Part shown: positions 1 through 7,051 of the stretch, in pieces
Layout: each line of letters starts with the position of its first letter
Numbering within the stretch: the stretch's first letter is position 1
DNA from: an uncultured Clostridia bacterium
GTDB lineage: Bacteria > Bacillota > Clostridia > Oscillospirales > CAG-272
NCBI GenBank assembly: GCA_945485605.1
Contig: CALYSG010000017.1
Location: 1 to 17,616 of the forward strand
Direction: 5' to 3'
DNA: 17,616 nt
Translations under genes and position numbers: made by a program
The notes under the pieces: generated by a model
What the model was told of the DNA's origin: nothing
Database searches by the model: none
Seen by the model: only the letters and a program-made list of their open reading frames with translations

Positions 1-348
1 TACGACGCTGATCCCGACCCGAAAAAAAGATTTTTTCCCGCATCACGCTACTCTATTGAATTTGAGGCTACCTCCGAAGAGCATTTTTCGACAGTTGTGC
101 GTGCCTCGCTTCGCCTTTTCGACGGAAAAAAAGTAAGCTCGCGTCACGGTTTCGTTTTTTCGACCGAAGACGGAGGTCTGCTCCCTCCGGGAGCCTTTTT
201 CAATCGCCGCACTCTTTCACGGTATCGGCGGAGTCTTTCAAGGGGATACTGTGTAGTGGGGGGCAAATTTTTCGCTCTCGGTGACAAAGAATATGACTTA
301 ATATTAATAGATAATTTAATAAATGTAAAATCGAAGGAAAATAATTGA
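1..348 (+). CDS. C-terminal part of an unrecognised protein (5' truncated)
   Basis: An open frame enters from the left edge and runs 115 codons to TGA at 346-348. Its codon choice (GAC, GGA, TCG, CTT) resembles the neighbouring genes over roughly the first 270 bases, which argues that it is coding. The last 17 codons become AT-rich. An internal GTG at 97 could be mistaken for a start, but the frame is open upstream of it, so the true start lies outside the window. The visible protein is basic in the middle (several Arg around residues 72-83) and has no membrane segment. I do not recognise the family. A weak likeness to the C-terminal part of secreted DUF3298-type proteins was considered but cannot be supported. 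The stop codon overlaps the -35 box of the ATPase promoter, so the gene must be transcribed from upstream and run into that promoter. Confidence 0.65.
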   Translation, partial: YDADPDPKKRFFPASRYSIEFEATSEEHFSTVVRASLRLFDGKKVSSRHGFVFSTEDGGLLPPGAFFNRRTLSRYRRSLSRGYCVVGGKFFALGDKEYDLILIDNLINVKSKENN

Positions 349-373
349 AATTTTTCCCTTAATATGATATAAT
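345..373 (+). promoter_or_regulatory. Sigma-A promoter of the V-ATPase operon
   Basis: The -35 box TTGAAA lies at 345-350 and the -10 box TATAAT at 368-373, with an ideal 17-bp spacer. A TG at 365-366 adds an extended -10 (TGATATAAT). The expected transcription start is near 380, giving a leader of about 50 nt before the first ATG at 429. The -35 box overlaps the TGA of the upstream gene, so the two genes are packed with no spare sequence. No terminator hairpin is visible between the upstream stop and this promoter, so some read-through into the operon is possible. Confidence 0.85.
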
Positions 374-428
374 AGACCAATCAAATTTTAATCCTGAAAG
401 GATAATTTGGAGGTTACGGTACGCTGAA

Positions 429-749
429 ATGACGAATGAAGCCATAGAAAAGATCAAGGCGGCTGAGGCAGAGGCTGCGGCGATCCGTTCCGACGCCGAC
501 GTTAAAGTGCAGAAGATGAGATCCGAGGCGACCTCACGCGGTGAGGCTCTGCTTTTGTCGACCGAGGCCGATACCCGCGCTGAGATTGACAGAATGTTTG
601 CCGAGCTTGCCGAAAAATCGGACAAGCTGATCGAAAAGAGTCGAGAAGACGCAGGTGCCGAGGCAAAAGAGCTGCGTCGCACGGCACAGTTCCGTATGCA
701 CGCCGCATCGGAAGAGATAATCCGGGGGATTTACAGGCAATGTCAATAG
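429..749 (+). CDS. ntpF: V-type ATPase peripheral-stalk coiled-coil subunit (G/H type)
   Basis: This 106-residue protein is almost entirely Ala/Glu/Lys/Arg helix with no membrane segment. It opens with an alanine/glutamate-rich stretch (IEKIKAAEAEAAAIRSDAD, about residues 6-24), typical of the G/H-type stalk subunit that pairs with subunit E as a right-handed coiled coil. This heterodimer braces the A3B3 head against the membrane subunit I and resists rotor torque. Its position as first gene, directly before ntpI, matches the E. hirae ntpF place. The ATG at 429 is the only sensible start, but the obvious Shine-Dalgarno GGAGG (409-413) is 15 nt away, longer than usual, and no in-frame start codon lies between. 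The end overlaps the ntpI start by 10 bp, suggesting coupled translation. Low sequence complexity makes the family call rest on context as well as sequence. Confidence 0.88.
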   Translation: MTNEAIEKIKAAEAEAAAIRSDADVKVQKMRSEATSRGEALLLSTEADTRAEIDRMFAELAEKSDKLIEKSREDAGAEAKELRRTAQFRMHAASEEIIRGIYRQCQ

Positions 750-2668
750 CTCCTATGAAAAAGCTGTCGCTTTTCGCGGCGGGGGACGACTGTGATGCTA
801 TCGTTTCGGGACTTATGAAGCTCCGGTGCATCGAGATCGTCACGGCGGACGCGGAGAAGGAAGCGCTTCCCGCGTGCGAATACCCGGGCGAGAAGGCTGA
901 TGCGGAGGCATCTGTCGCGCGGATACGCTCGGCTGTTGCCGCGCTCGAAAAGTACAGCGTCAGAAAATTTGCGCTCCTGAAGCCGAAAATTACGGTTGAC
1001 AGAGACGCATTCGCATCCGACGGTTCATCCGAAAGGGCGTGGGAAACTGTCGGGAAAGTCGAAGAAAATCTAAAAGAAACGTCACGCATCGAAGATGAGA
1101 TAAGGGCTGCCGAAGACCTGTTGCGGGTCGCCGAGCCTTGGTATGACGATACGCTTCCTCTTGATTTCGAGGGGACGGCGACGACCTCCTTTGTCCGAGG
1201 CTCGCTCCCCGGAGGAACGGATATCGGAGCTTTGACCGAGGCGCTTGCAGAACGTTTTTCTTATCTGACAGAGACAAGCTCGGGTGGAGGTACCGTCTAT
1301 GTCGGCGTTTACACGCTGAACGGGTATTCCGACGCGGCGGCAAAGCTGCTCGCCTCTGTCGGATTCGTGAAAGCGGCACTTCCGAAGTCGCCAAAGACCG
1401 CATCTGCGCTTTCGCGAGAGGCTTCCTCGAAGGTGTCAAGGCTCGGGAAAGAGAAGGAAAAACTTACCGAAGAGCTTCGGACGCTCGCCCTTGAGATAGA
1501 TGATCTCAGAGTGCTTTGCGACATTGAGAGCACAGTGCTTGAGACCTTCCGCAACCGCGAGAAGATGCTCTCGGCAGGGCCGGTCAACTATCTTACCGGC
1601 TGGGCACCCGCCGAAAAGCAGGAAAAGGTCGAAAAATTTCTGTCCGGGTTTGCCTGTGCCTACGGTTTTGAAGATCCGACAGAGGAAGACGATCCTCCGG
1701 TGCTGCTTAAGAACAACGCATTTGCAAAAAACTTCGAGTGGGTCGTCGGAATGTACTCCTACCCGAAGTACGGAAGCTACGATCCGACCTTCATCATGGC
1801 GATATTTTTCTGCATACTCTTCGGCATGATGTTCGCCGACGCGGGATACGGGCTCCTCTTCATTCTCGTCGCTTTTGTCGGTGTTCCGGCACTTAAGATA
1901 AAAGGAAAACTGAAAAAGAACATCACGATGTTCGGCTGGTGCGGAATATCCTGCGTCATCATGGGTATTCTTTTCGGAGGATTCTTCGGGGATCTGCCCT
2001 ACGAGATCGCGACGAAGATGTTCGGTGCCCCCGAATTCAAGCAGGCGATTTGGATAGATCCGGTCAAGGATCCGTTAAGCTTCCTTATCGTGAGCCTTGG
2101 GGTAGGTGCGGCGCACCTTATCGCCGGAATGGCGGTGAAGTTTTATATCCTCTGCCGCGAAGGTCATGTTCTTGACGCGATACTTGACATAGGGCTCTGG
2201 TGGGTTCTGTTCGGTTCTGTCGCGCTTGTGGCTCTCGTCCCGAATGTCGGGATCTGGGTACTTGTCGGTGCGGCGCTTGCTGTAATCCTTACCGGTGGCA
2301 GAAGAGAAAAGAACTGGTTGATGAAGCCCATAAAGGGTTTTCTGAGTCTTTACGGGCTGATAAACTACTGCTCCGACCTTCTGTCGTATTCAAGGATTCT
2401 TGCCCTCGGACTTGCCTCGAGTATAATAGCGATGGTTCTGAACATCATAGGAACGATGCCGGGCAATACCGTTGCGGGTTGGGCGTTGCTTATCGCCGTG
2501 GGTATTGTCGGACACCCGATAAACATTGCGCTTAACGCGCTCGGTGCTTTCGTTCACACAAGCAGGCTTCAGTATATTGAATTCTTCGGAAAATTCTATG
2601 AGGATGGCGGAAGGGAATTCGTTCCCGCAACCGAGATCGGCGAATTTACCGACATTGATGATGAGTAA
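740..2668 (+). CDS. ntpI: V-type ATP synthase subunit I (membrane stator and half-channel)
   Basis: This 642-residue protein has a soluble N-terminal half (about 1-345, with a coiled-coil stretch near 225-265) and a membrane half (about 350-610) with roughly seven or eight hydrophobic helices. It anchors both peripheral stalks and forms the ion half-channels facing the K ring. Family hallmarks are visible: FGMMFADAGYG (361-371), MFGWCGISCVIMGILFGGFFGD (start about 397), SYSRILALGLASS (549-561) with the essential channel arginine R552, and GHPINIALNALGAFVHTSRLQ (591-611) near the C-terminus. R552 should interact with the ion-binding Glu of the K subunit during rotation. Length matches bacterial family members. 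The start at 740 gives MSIAPMKKLSL, and a GGGGGA motif (724-729) lies 10 nt upstream; a second Met at codon 6 is possible. The gene overlaps ntpF by 10 bp and is separated from ntpK by an AT-rich gap. Confidence 0.97.
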   Translation: MSIAPMKKLSLFAAGDDCDAIVSGLMKLRCIEIVTADAEKEALPACEYPGEKADAEASVARIRSAVAALEKYSVRKFALLKPKITVDRDAFASDGSSERAWETVGKVEENLKETSRIEDEIRAAEDLLRVAEPWYDDTLPLDFEGTATTSFVRGSLPGGTDIGALTEALAERFSYLTETSSGGGTVYVGVYTLNGYSDAAAKLLASVGFVKAALPKSPKTASALSREASSKVSRLGKEKEKLTEELRTLALEIDDLRVLCDIESTVLETFRNREKMLSAGPVNYLTGWAPAEKQEKVEKFLSGFACAYGFEDPTEEDDPPVLLKNNAFAKNFEWVVGMYSYPKYGSYDPTFIMAIFFCILFGMMFADAGYGLLFILVAFVGVPALKIKGKLKKNITMFGWCGISCVIMGILFGGFFGDLPYEIATKMFGAPEFKQAIWIDPVKDPLSFLIVSLGVGAAHLIAGMAVKFYILCREGHVLDAILDIGLWWVLFGSVALVALVPNVGIWVLVGAALAVILTGGRREKNWLMKPIKGFLSLYGLINYCSDLLSYSRILALGLASSIIAMVLNIIGTMPGNTVAGWALLIAVGIVGHPINIALNALGAFVHTSRLQYIEFFGKFYEDGGREFVPATEIGEFTDIDDE

Positions 2669-2706
2669 TCAAAAAATATTTATATATGATTTAAGGAGAT
2701 CAAAAA
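2669..2706 (+). promoter_or_regulatory. AT-rich translation-enhancing leader before ntpK
   Basis: This 38-base gap is the longest inside the operon and is strikingly A/T-rich, ending in AAGGAGAT (2693-2700) with a 6-nt A-rich spacer to the ATG. The other junctions overlap or are shorter. An AT-rich, unstructured leader plus strong Shine-Dalgarno site is what E. coli uses at atpE to make the multicopy c subunit in excess (established for F-type operons). Applying this to ntpK is inference. TATATA/TATGAT sequences at 2681-2690 resemble a -10 box, but there is no good -35 partner and the start would fall almost on the Shine-Dalgarno site, so I do not call a promoter. Confidence 0.5.
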
Positions 2707-3225
2707 ATGAACATTTGGGAATTCGTAACAAACATTCTTTTCCAGCCGGCATCTCTTGCGGTGCTTGGAGCGGCTCTCGCTGTGATCCTTCCCGGATGGG
2801 GAAGCGCAAAGGCAGTCGGATTCTGCGGCGAAGCGGTCGCGGGAGTTATGTCCGAGGATCCCTCGAAATTCGGTAAGGCTCTCGTTCTGAATATTCTTCC
2901 CGCTACACAGGGTATATACGGCTTCGTCGTTGCCTTCATGGTAATGATCAAGACCGGTATCATAGGCGGAGGCTATTCTTTGACCCTCAACGGCGGACTT
3001 TATCTCTTCGCCGCCTGTCTGCCTATGGCTGTCGTCGGTTATATCTCCGCTGTAAAGCAGGGCAAGACCGCCGTCGCCGGTATCAATATGGTCGCAAAGC
3101 ATCCCGAAGCTTCTGGTAAAGCCGTAACCTCGACCGCACTTGTCGAGACCTACGCGATACTTGCACTTCTCGTTTCGGTCCTGTTCATACTCTTCATGCC
3201 CGCTGCCCTCACGGCTGCTGCCTGA
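2707..3225 (+). CDS. ntpK: V-type ATP synthase subunit K, rotor-ring proteolipid (predicted Na+-binding)
   Basis: This 172-residue protein has four transmembrane helices built as a duplicated hairpin: the segment around 33-80 (GSAKAVG...) is echoed around 119-160 (GKTAVAG...). It forms the membrane rotor ring. The ion-carrying carboxylate is E147 in LVETYAIL. In E. hirae NtpK, Na+ is held by L61, T64, Q65, Q110 and E139, with Y68 bonding to the Glu. Here L64, T67, Q68 and Y71 (in LPATQGIY) and Q118 (in VKQGK) with E147 reproduce these residues and their spacings (3, 1 and 3; 29), so Na+ coupling is predicted. The first hairpin lacks its own Glu (Q68 and neighbours), as in other double-hairpin K proteins, giving one site per protomer. 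The start has an AAGGAGAT Shine-Dalgarno site in an AT-rich leader. ntpE follows in the same frame after TGA CAA. Confidence 0.97.
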   Translation: MNIWEFVTNILFQPASLAVLGAALAVILPGWGSAKAVGFCGEAVAGVMSEDPSKFGKALVLNILPATQGIYGFVVAFMVMIKTGIIGGGYSLTLNGGLYLFAACLPMAVVGYISAVKQGKTAVAGINMVAKHPEASGKAVTSTALVETYAILALLVSVLFILFMPAALTAAA

Positions 3226-3228
3226 CAA

Positions 3229-3906
3229 ATGACCGGACTCGATAAGATCACAAAAAAGCTGACCGATGACGCAAGAGCCGACGCCGACGCAAAGCTCGCA
3301 GCCGCAAAAGCGGAATGCGACTCGATCGATGCCGACTACGAAGCGCGTGCAAAGGCTCTGCGCGATTCGATGCTTGCCGACGCCGAGCGTGAGGCTTCCT
3401 CGCGTATCGCACGACTAAAGTCCTCGATCGCTATCGAAAAGCGCAATGTCGTGCTTGCCGAGCGGAGCGCCCTCGTTGACGAGGCGTTTTCACATGCCAT
3501 GAACGATATACGTTCCATGGCGCCCGAGGATTATCGTAAGCTGCTCGTCGATATACTGTCATCGGTACTTACGGCGCAGGTCAGAGCCGAGGAGGACGAG
3601 CTGAAAAATTATGGTCCGGATGAGCTTGAAACGGCGGAAAGCTACGAGGTAGTACTGAATCAGGCAGACCTTAAAGCTCACGGAGAGGCGCTTATAGCCG
3701 AGACCGCAGTCGCCGTTGCAGGTAGGATCGCTCCCGCTACGGTGAAGAAGCTGAAGCTATCTGAAACCACAGCTCCGATCGACGGCGGACTTATACTGAA
3801 ATACGGGGACGTCGAGGTGAACTGTTCGCTCTCGATGATCTTCTCGCGCCTGCGTGAGACGCTTGAGAGCGAGGTCTACGGAATACTTTTCAAGGTCTCA
3901 CCGTGA
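3229..3906 (+). CDS. ntpE: V-type ATP synthase subunit E (peripheral stalk)
   Basis: This 225-residue soluble protein has a helical, charged N-terminal half (about 1-110, Ala/Asp/Glu/Arg rich, with no prolines) and a globular C-terminal part ending in an RLRETLESEVYGILF motif typical of VatE. It pairs with the small NtpF subunit and contacts the top of subunit B. It is somewhat longer than the usual 190-200 residues; an acidic stretch around 120-145 (EEDELKNYGPDELE) accounts for most of the excess. The ATG lies three bases after the ntpK stop, in the same frame, and no Shine-Dalgarno motif precedes it, so it probably depends on ribosomes finishing ntpK. That fits a need for few E copies per many K copies. 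A gap of 35 bases separates it from ntpC. Confidence 0.93.
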   Translation: MTGLDKITKKLTDDARADADAKLAAAKAECDSIDADYEARAKALRDSMLADAEREASSRIARLKSSIAIEKRNVVLAERSALVDEAFSHAMNDIRSMAPEDYRKLLVDILSSVLTAQVRAEEDELKNYGPDELETAESYEVVLNQADLKAHGEALIAETAVAVAGRIAPATVKKLKLSETTAPIDGGLILKYGDVEVNCSLSMIFSRLRETLESEVYGILFKVSP

Positions 3907-3941
3907 CGCTTAATAACTTAGAGAGAAAGGCGGAATGAGCT

Positions 3942-4943
3942 ATGGCGGTTCATTATTCTGAAACCGAATATGCGTTTGTTTCCGCAAAGGTCAGGTCGCT
4001 TGAGTCGGGACTCGTAAGCCGCGCGCAGCTTGAGAGAATGCTCGCGTCGGAAAGCTCGGATGAAGCCTTCGCGGTGCTCCGCGAGAACGGATTTTCACAG
4101 AAGGGCAGGGTGACTGCCGCTTCGTGCGAGGACACTCTGCTCGCGGCACTCAAGGCCGGACTTGACGCGGTAAAGTCGGGATTGCCGCATCCCGGAGTAA
4201 TTAAGGTATTTGAGTACCCATACGACTGTAACAATATAAAGGCGGCGATAAAGTGCGGATTCCGCGGGATAGATCCTACTCCCATGCTGTTTGACACGGG
4301 AAGCGTATCGGCTTCGACTGTCGTCGAGGCTTGCGAAAAGCGCGATTTTTCGGCACTTCCCGAGAACATGGCAAAGGCGGCTGCCGAGGCGATATACGCC
4401 TTCAAAAAGACCGGAAACCCGCAGAGCATAGACTTTATCCTTGACCGGGCGTGCTTTCTTGACATTGCCGCCTGTGCAAAGGAATACAGGATACCTTATA
4501 TAACGAAATATTGCACCGCGTCCGCTGACCTCACGGATTTTATGATCTGTCTGAGGGTCCTGAGAATGAGATGCGGAGCTTACGGTGACACTCTTGTTCC
4601 CGCGGCGCTCGTCGACGGCGGAAGCATCGACAGGGAAGACTTCCGAAAAGCTTTCAGAGCGGGAGAAGAGGAGCTCTTCGCCCTTATCGGCAAGAAGTAT
4701 CCTTATATCACCGAAAACTGCCGTCCCGGGTGCGACCTTGAGATAATAGAGAGAACATGTGACAACTGCCGTCTGCGTTTTTCGGAGGCAGGAAAACATG
4801 TGACTATGGGTATCGAAGTACCCGTGTCCTATATTCTTGCTCTTGAAAACGAGATAAAGAACGTGAGGATAATCCTCGCCGGCAAGGATGCTGCGCTCCC
4901 GGAGGACAGGATCAGGGAAAGGTTGCGTGACTGTTATGTATAA
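3942..4943 (+). CDS. ntpC: V-type ATP synthase subunit C (d-type rotor socket)
   Basis: This 333-residue, mostly helical protein of the VatC/AC39 family caps the cytoplasmic face of the K ring and receives the central shaft D-F. Family features seen are the N-terminal YAFVSAKVRSLESGLVSRAQ region (about 10-30), the YPYDCNNIKAAIKCGF segment near the first third, RVLRMRCGA in the middle, and the C-terminal PVSYILALENEIKNVRIIL stretch (about 295-313), which is strongly conserved. It has no membrane segment. An AGAAAGG motif (3924-3930) precedes the ATG at 3942; the earlier ATG at 3935 is out of frame. Length is usual for the family. The 3' end overlaps ntpG by 8 bp, consistent with coupling. Confidence 0.95.
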   Translation: MAVHYSETEYAFVSAKVRSLESGLVSRAQLERMLASESSDEAFAVLRENGFSQKGRVTAASCEDTLLAALKAGLDAVKSGLPHPGVIKVFEYPYDCNNIKAAIKCGFRGIDPTPMLFDTGSVSASTVVEACEKRDFSALPENMAKAAAEAIYAFKKTGNPQSIDFILDRACFLDIAACAKEYRIPYITKYCTASADLTDFMICLRVLRMRCGAYGDTLVPAALVDGGSIDREDFRKAFRAGEEELFALIGKKYPYITENCRPGCDLEIIERTCDNCRLRFSEAGKHVTMGIEVPVSYILALENEIKNVRIILAGKDAALPEDRIRERLRDCYV

Positions 4944-5256
4944 GATCGCGATAATAGGCGACCGCGACAGTGTTCTCGGTTATATGGCACTCGGGTTCTC
5001 GACCTACGAGGCATCCGATGCCGTTGAGGCGGGGAAGATACTTCACAAGTTGGCGAAGGACGACAGCTTTGCCGTGATATTCCTCGTCGAGAATTATGCT
5101 GAGCAGCTTACCGCCGAAACGGCGAAATACAAGGATGATCCGCTCCCTGCGATCGTGTCGATACCGGGTCGCGCGGGCTCGGACGGCTTCGGTATGAACA
5201 ACATACGAAGTGCCGTTGAACGAGCCGTAGGAGCAGACATACTTTTCAAGGAATGA
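4936..5256 (+). CDS. ntpG: V-type ATP synthase subunit F (rotor shaft partner of D)
   Basis: This 106-residue protein starts MYKIAIIGDRDSVLGYMALG, the classic alpha/beta (Rossmann-like) start of the V/A-type F subunit (NtpG in E. hirae). It binds the side of subunit D and modulates rotor function. Other family marks are AVIFLVENYAEQL and LPAIVSIPGRAGSDGFGM, followed by a C-terminal helix. I chose ATG 4936, which overlaps the ntpC stop by 8 bp, because family members begin at this Met. The frame is open further upstream, and GTG 4927, with GGAAAGG just before it, would add three residues and remains possible. The stop at 5256 is 13 bases before ntpA. Confidence 0.95.
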   Translation: MYKIAIIGDRDSVLGYMALGFSTYEASDAVEAGKILHKLAKDDSFAVIFLVENYAEQLTAETAKYKDDPLPAIVSIPGRAGSDGFGMNNIRSAVERAVGADILFKE

Positions 5257-5269
5257 TTTGGAGGCTATA

Positions 5270-7042
5270 ATGGCTGTTGAAGGAAAAATTGTAAAAGTGT
5301 CCGGACCTCTCGTTATCGCCGAGGGAATGAAGGAAGCCAATATGTTCGACGTCGTCCGCGTCGGACGCGAGAGACTTATCGGCGAGATAATCGAGATGCA
5401 CGGCGACCGCGCCTCTATACAGGTCTACGAGGAGACCGCGGGACTTGGAAGGGGAGATACCGTCGTTTCGACGGGAGCGCCTCTCTCGGTCGAGCTCGGA
5501 CCCGGACTGCTTCAGAACATATATGACGGCATCCAGCGTCCGCTTGAGGTCATACGCGACAGACACGGCTCGAATCTTCCCCGAGGCGTTGACGAACCCG
5601 CACTCGACAGAAATAAGATATGGCACTTTGAGACGACTCTTAAATTCGGAGACAAGGTGAATCCCGGCGATGTTTACGGTACGGTCCAGGAGACCGAGGT
5701 CGTAAGTCATAAGATCATCGTTCCCCCGCGCGTGTCGGGCACGATAATCGAGATCAAGTCGGGTGACTATCATATAGACGACAGGATCGGAAAGATAAAG
5801 TACCCCGACGGGACGATCACGGATATTACCCTTATGCAGAAGTGGCCCGTGCGTGTCGCGCGCCCTTATGCCGTAAAGCTCGCGCCGGAGGATCCTATGA
5901 TAACGGGTATACGCTCGATAGATACCCTATTCCCGATCTCAAAGGGCGGTACCGCGTGTATCCCCGGACCTTTCGGCTCGGGAAAGACCGTCGTTCAGCA
6001 TCAGCTCGCAAAGTGGAGCAACGTAGATATAGTCATTTATATAGGTTGCGGCGAGCGCGGAAACGAGATGACCGACGTTCTTCGTGAATTCCCTGAGCTG
6101 ACAGACCCTAAGACCGGAAAGTCGCTAATGCAGAGAACCGTGCTTATTGCGAACACCTCAGATATGCCGGTTGCCGCGCGTGAGGCATCGGTATATACCG
6201 GTATCACGATCGCCGAATATTTCCGCGATATGGGCTATTCGGTCGCTATCATAGCCGACTCGACCTCGCGCTGGGCAGAGGCTCTTCGTGAGATGTCGGG
6301 ACGACTCGAGGAAATGCCGGGTGAGGAAGGATATCCGGCTTACCTTACTTCAAGGCTCGCGCAGTTCTACGAGAGAGCCGGTAAGGTCGTGTGCCTCGGA
6401 TCTGACAAGAGGATCGGCGCGCTTTCGGCTATCGGTGCCGTCTCTCCGCAGGGCGGTGATATCTCCGAGCCTGTTTCGCAGGCGACGCTAAGAATAGTCA
6501 AGGTCTTCTGGGGACTTGATTCTTCACTTGCATACAAGAGGCACTTCCCGGCGATAAACTGGCTGAATTCCTACTCGCTCTACCGCGACAGGCTCGCACC
6601 TTGGTTTGTCGGAAACGTTTCACGCGACTGGAATGACAAGGCTACTCTCTGTATGAAGATCCTTCAGAAGGAGAGTGAGCTTGACGAGATCGTAAAGCTC
6701 GTCGGTGTCGACGCGCTTTCATCAGAGGACAGACTTACGCTTGAGGTCGCGAGATCTCTTCGTGAGGATTATCTGCAACAGGATATGTTTGACCTCGTTG
6801 ACGGATATACTCAGCTTGACAAGCAGAGCGACCTGCTCGATCTGATATTCTTCTTCAAGGATAAAGCCGAAGCCGCCATTGCAGCCGGAGCCGACATTCA
6901 GGCGGTATCGGAGCTTCCCGTCAGAGAAAAGATAGGACGCGCTAAATCCGTCGTTTATGAAAATTACAAGGCAGAATTCGAGAAAATAAAGAAAGAGATC
7001 GTGAGCCAGCTTGACGCGCTGGTTGCCGAAGCAAAGGAGTGA
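5270..7042 (+). CDS. ntpA: V-type ATP synthase catalytic subunit A
   Basis: The 590-residue catalytic subunit has an N-terminal beta-barrel (about 1-75), the A-specific non-homologous bulge (about 110-190), a nucleotide-binding core and a C-terminal helical domain. The P-loop GPFGSGKT is at 233-240 with K239. GERGNEM carries the catalytic E262 and R263, matching E. hirae E261/R262. ADSTSRWAEALREMSGRLEEMPGEEGYPAYL follows. No intein or frameshift is present. The chosen ATG at 5270 (MAVEGKIVKVSG) has TTTGGAGG at 5257-5263 as its Shine-Dalgarno site. A longer reading from TTG at 5258 would bury that site and is rejected. The gene ends 9 bases before ntpB, whose Shine-Dalgarno site lies inside the ntpA terminal codons. 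Confidence 0.98.
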   Translation: MAVEGKIVKVSGPLVIAEGMKEANMFDVVRVGRERLIGEIIEMHGDRASIQVYEETAGLGRGDTVVSTGAPLSVELGPGLLQNIYDGIQRPLEVIRDRHGSNLPRGVDEPALDRNKIWHFETTLKFGDKVNPGDVYGTVQETEVVSHKIIVPPRVSGTIIEIKSGDYHIDDRIGKIKYPDGTITDITLMQKWPVRVARPYAVKLAPEDPMITGIRSIDTLFPISKGGTACIPGPFGSGKTVVQHQLAKWSNVDIVIYIGCGERGNEMTDVLREFPELTDPKTGKSLMQRTVLIANTSDMPVAAREASVYTGITIAEYFRDMGYSVAIIADSTSRWAEALREMSGRLEEMPGEEGYPAYLTSRLAQFYERAGKVVCLGSDKRIGALSAIGAVSPQGGDISEPVSQATLRIVKVFWGLDSSLAYKRHFPAINWLNSYSLYRDRLAPWFVGNVSRDWNDKATLCMKILQKESELDEIVKLVGVDALSSEDRLTLEVARSLREDYLQQDMFDLVDGYTQLDKQSDLLDLIFFFKDKAEAAIAAGADIQAVSELPVREKIGRAKSVVYENYKAEFEKIKKEIVSQLDALVAEAKE

Positions 7043-7051
7043 TGACGCTTT

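Noticed and set aside
2677..2690. Internal promoter before ntpK
   Set aside because: TATATA and TATGAT look like -10 boxes, but TTGATG at 2655-2660 is spaced 20 bp or more from them, and the start would fall on the ribosome binding site.
4095..4799. Minus-strand open frame of 234 codons opposite ntpC
   Set aside because: Antisense shadow of a well-supported subunit gene, with an erratic composition and no initiation signals. Other shadows opposite ntpI, ntpA and ntpB (for example 502-1089, 5246-5773 and 6722-7276) fail for the same reason.
4888..4935. Longer reading of ntpG from 4888
   Set aside because: The extra residues are basic and unlike the family, and overlap ntpC deeply. ATG 4936 gives the canonical start.
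5258..5269. TTG at 5258 as start of ntpA
   Set aside because: It lies inside the Shine-Dalgarno sequence TTTGGAGG that serves ATG 5270, and family members begin near MAVEGKIVKVSG.
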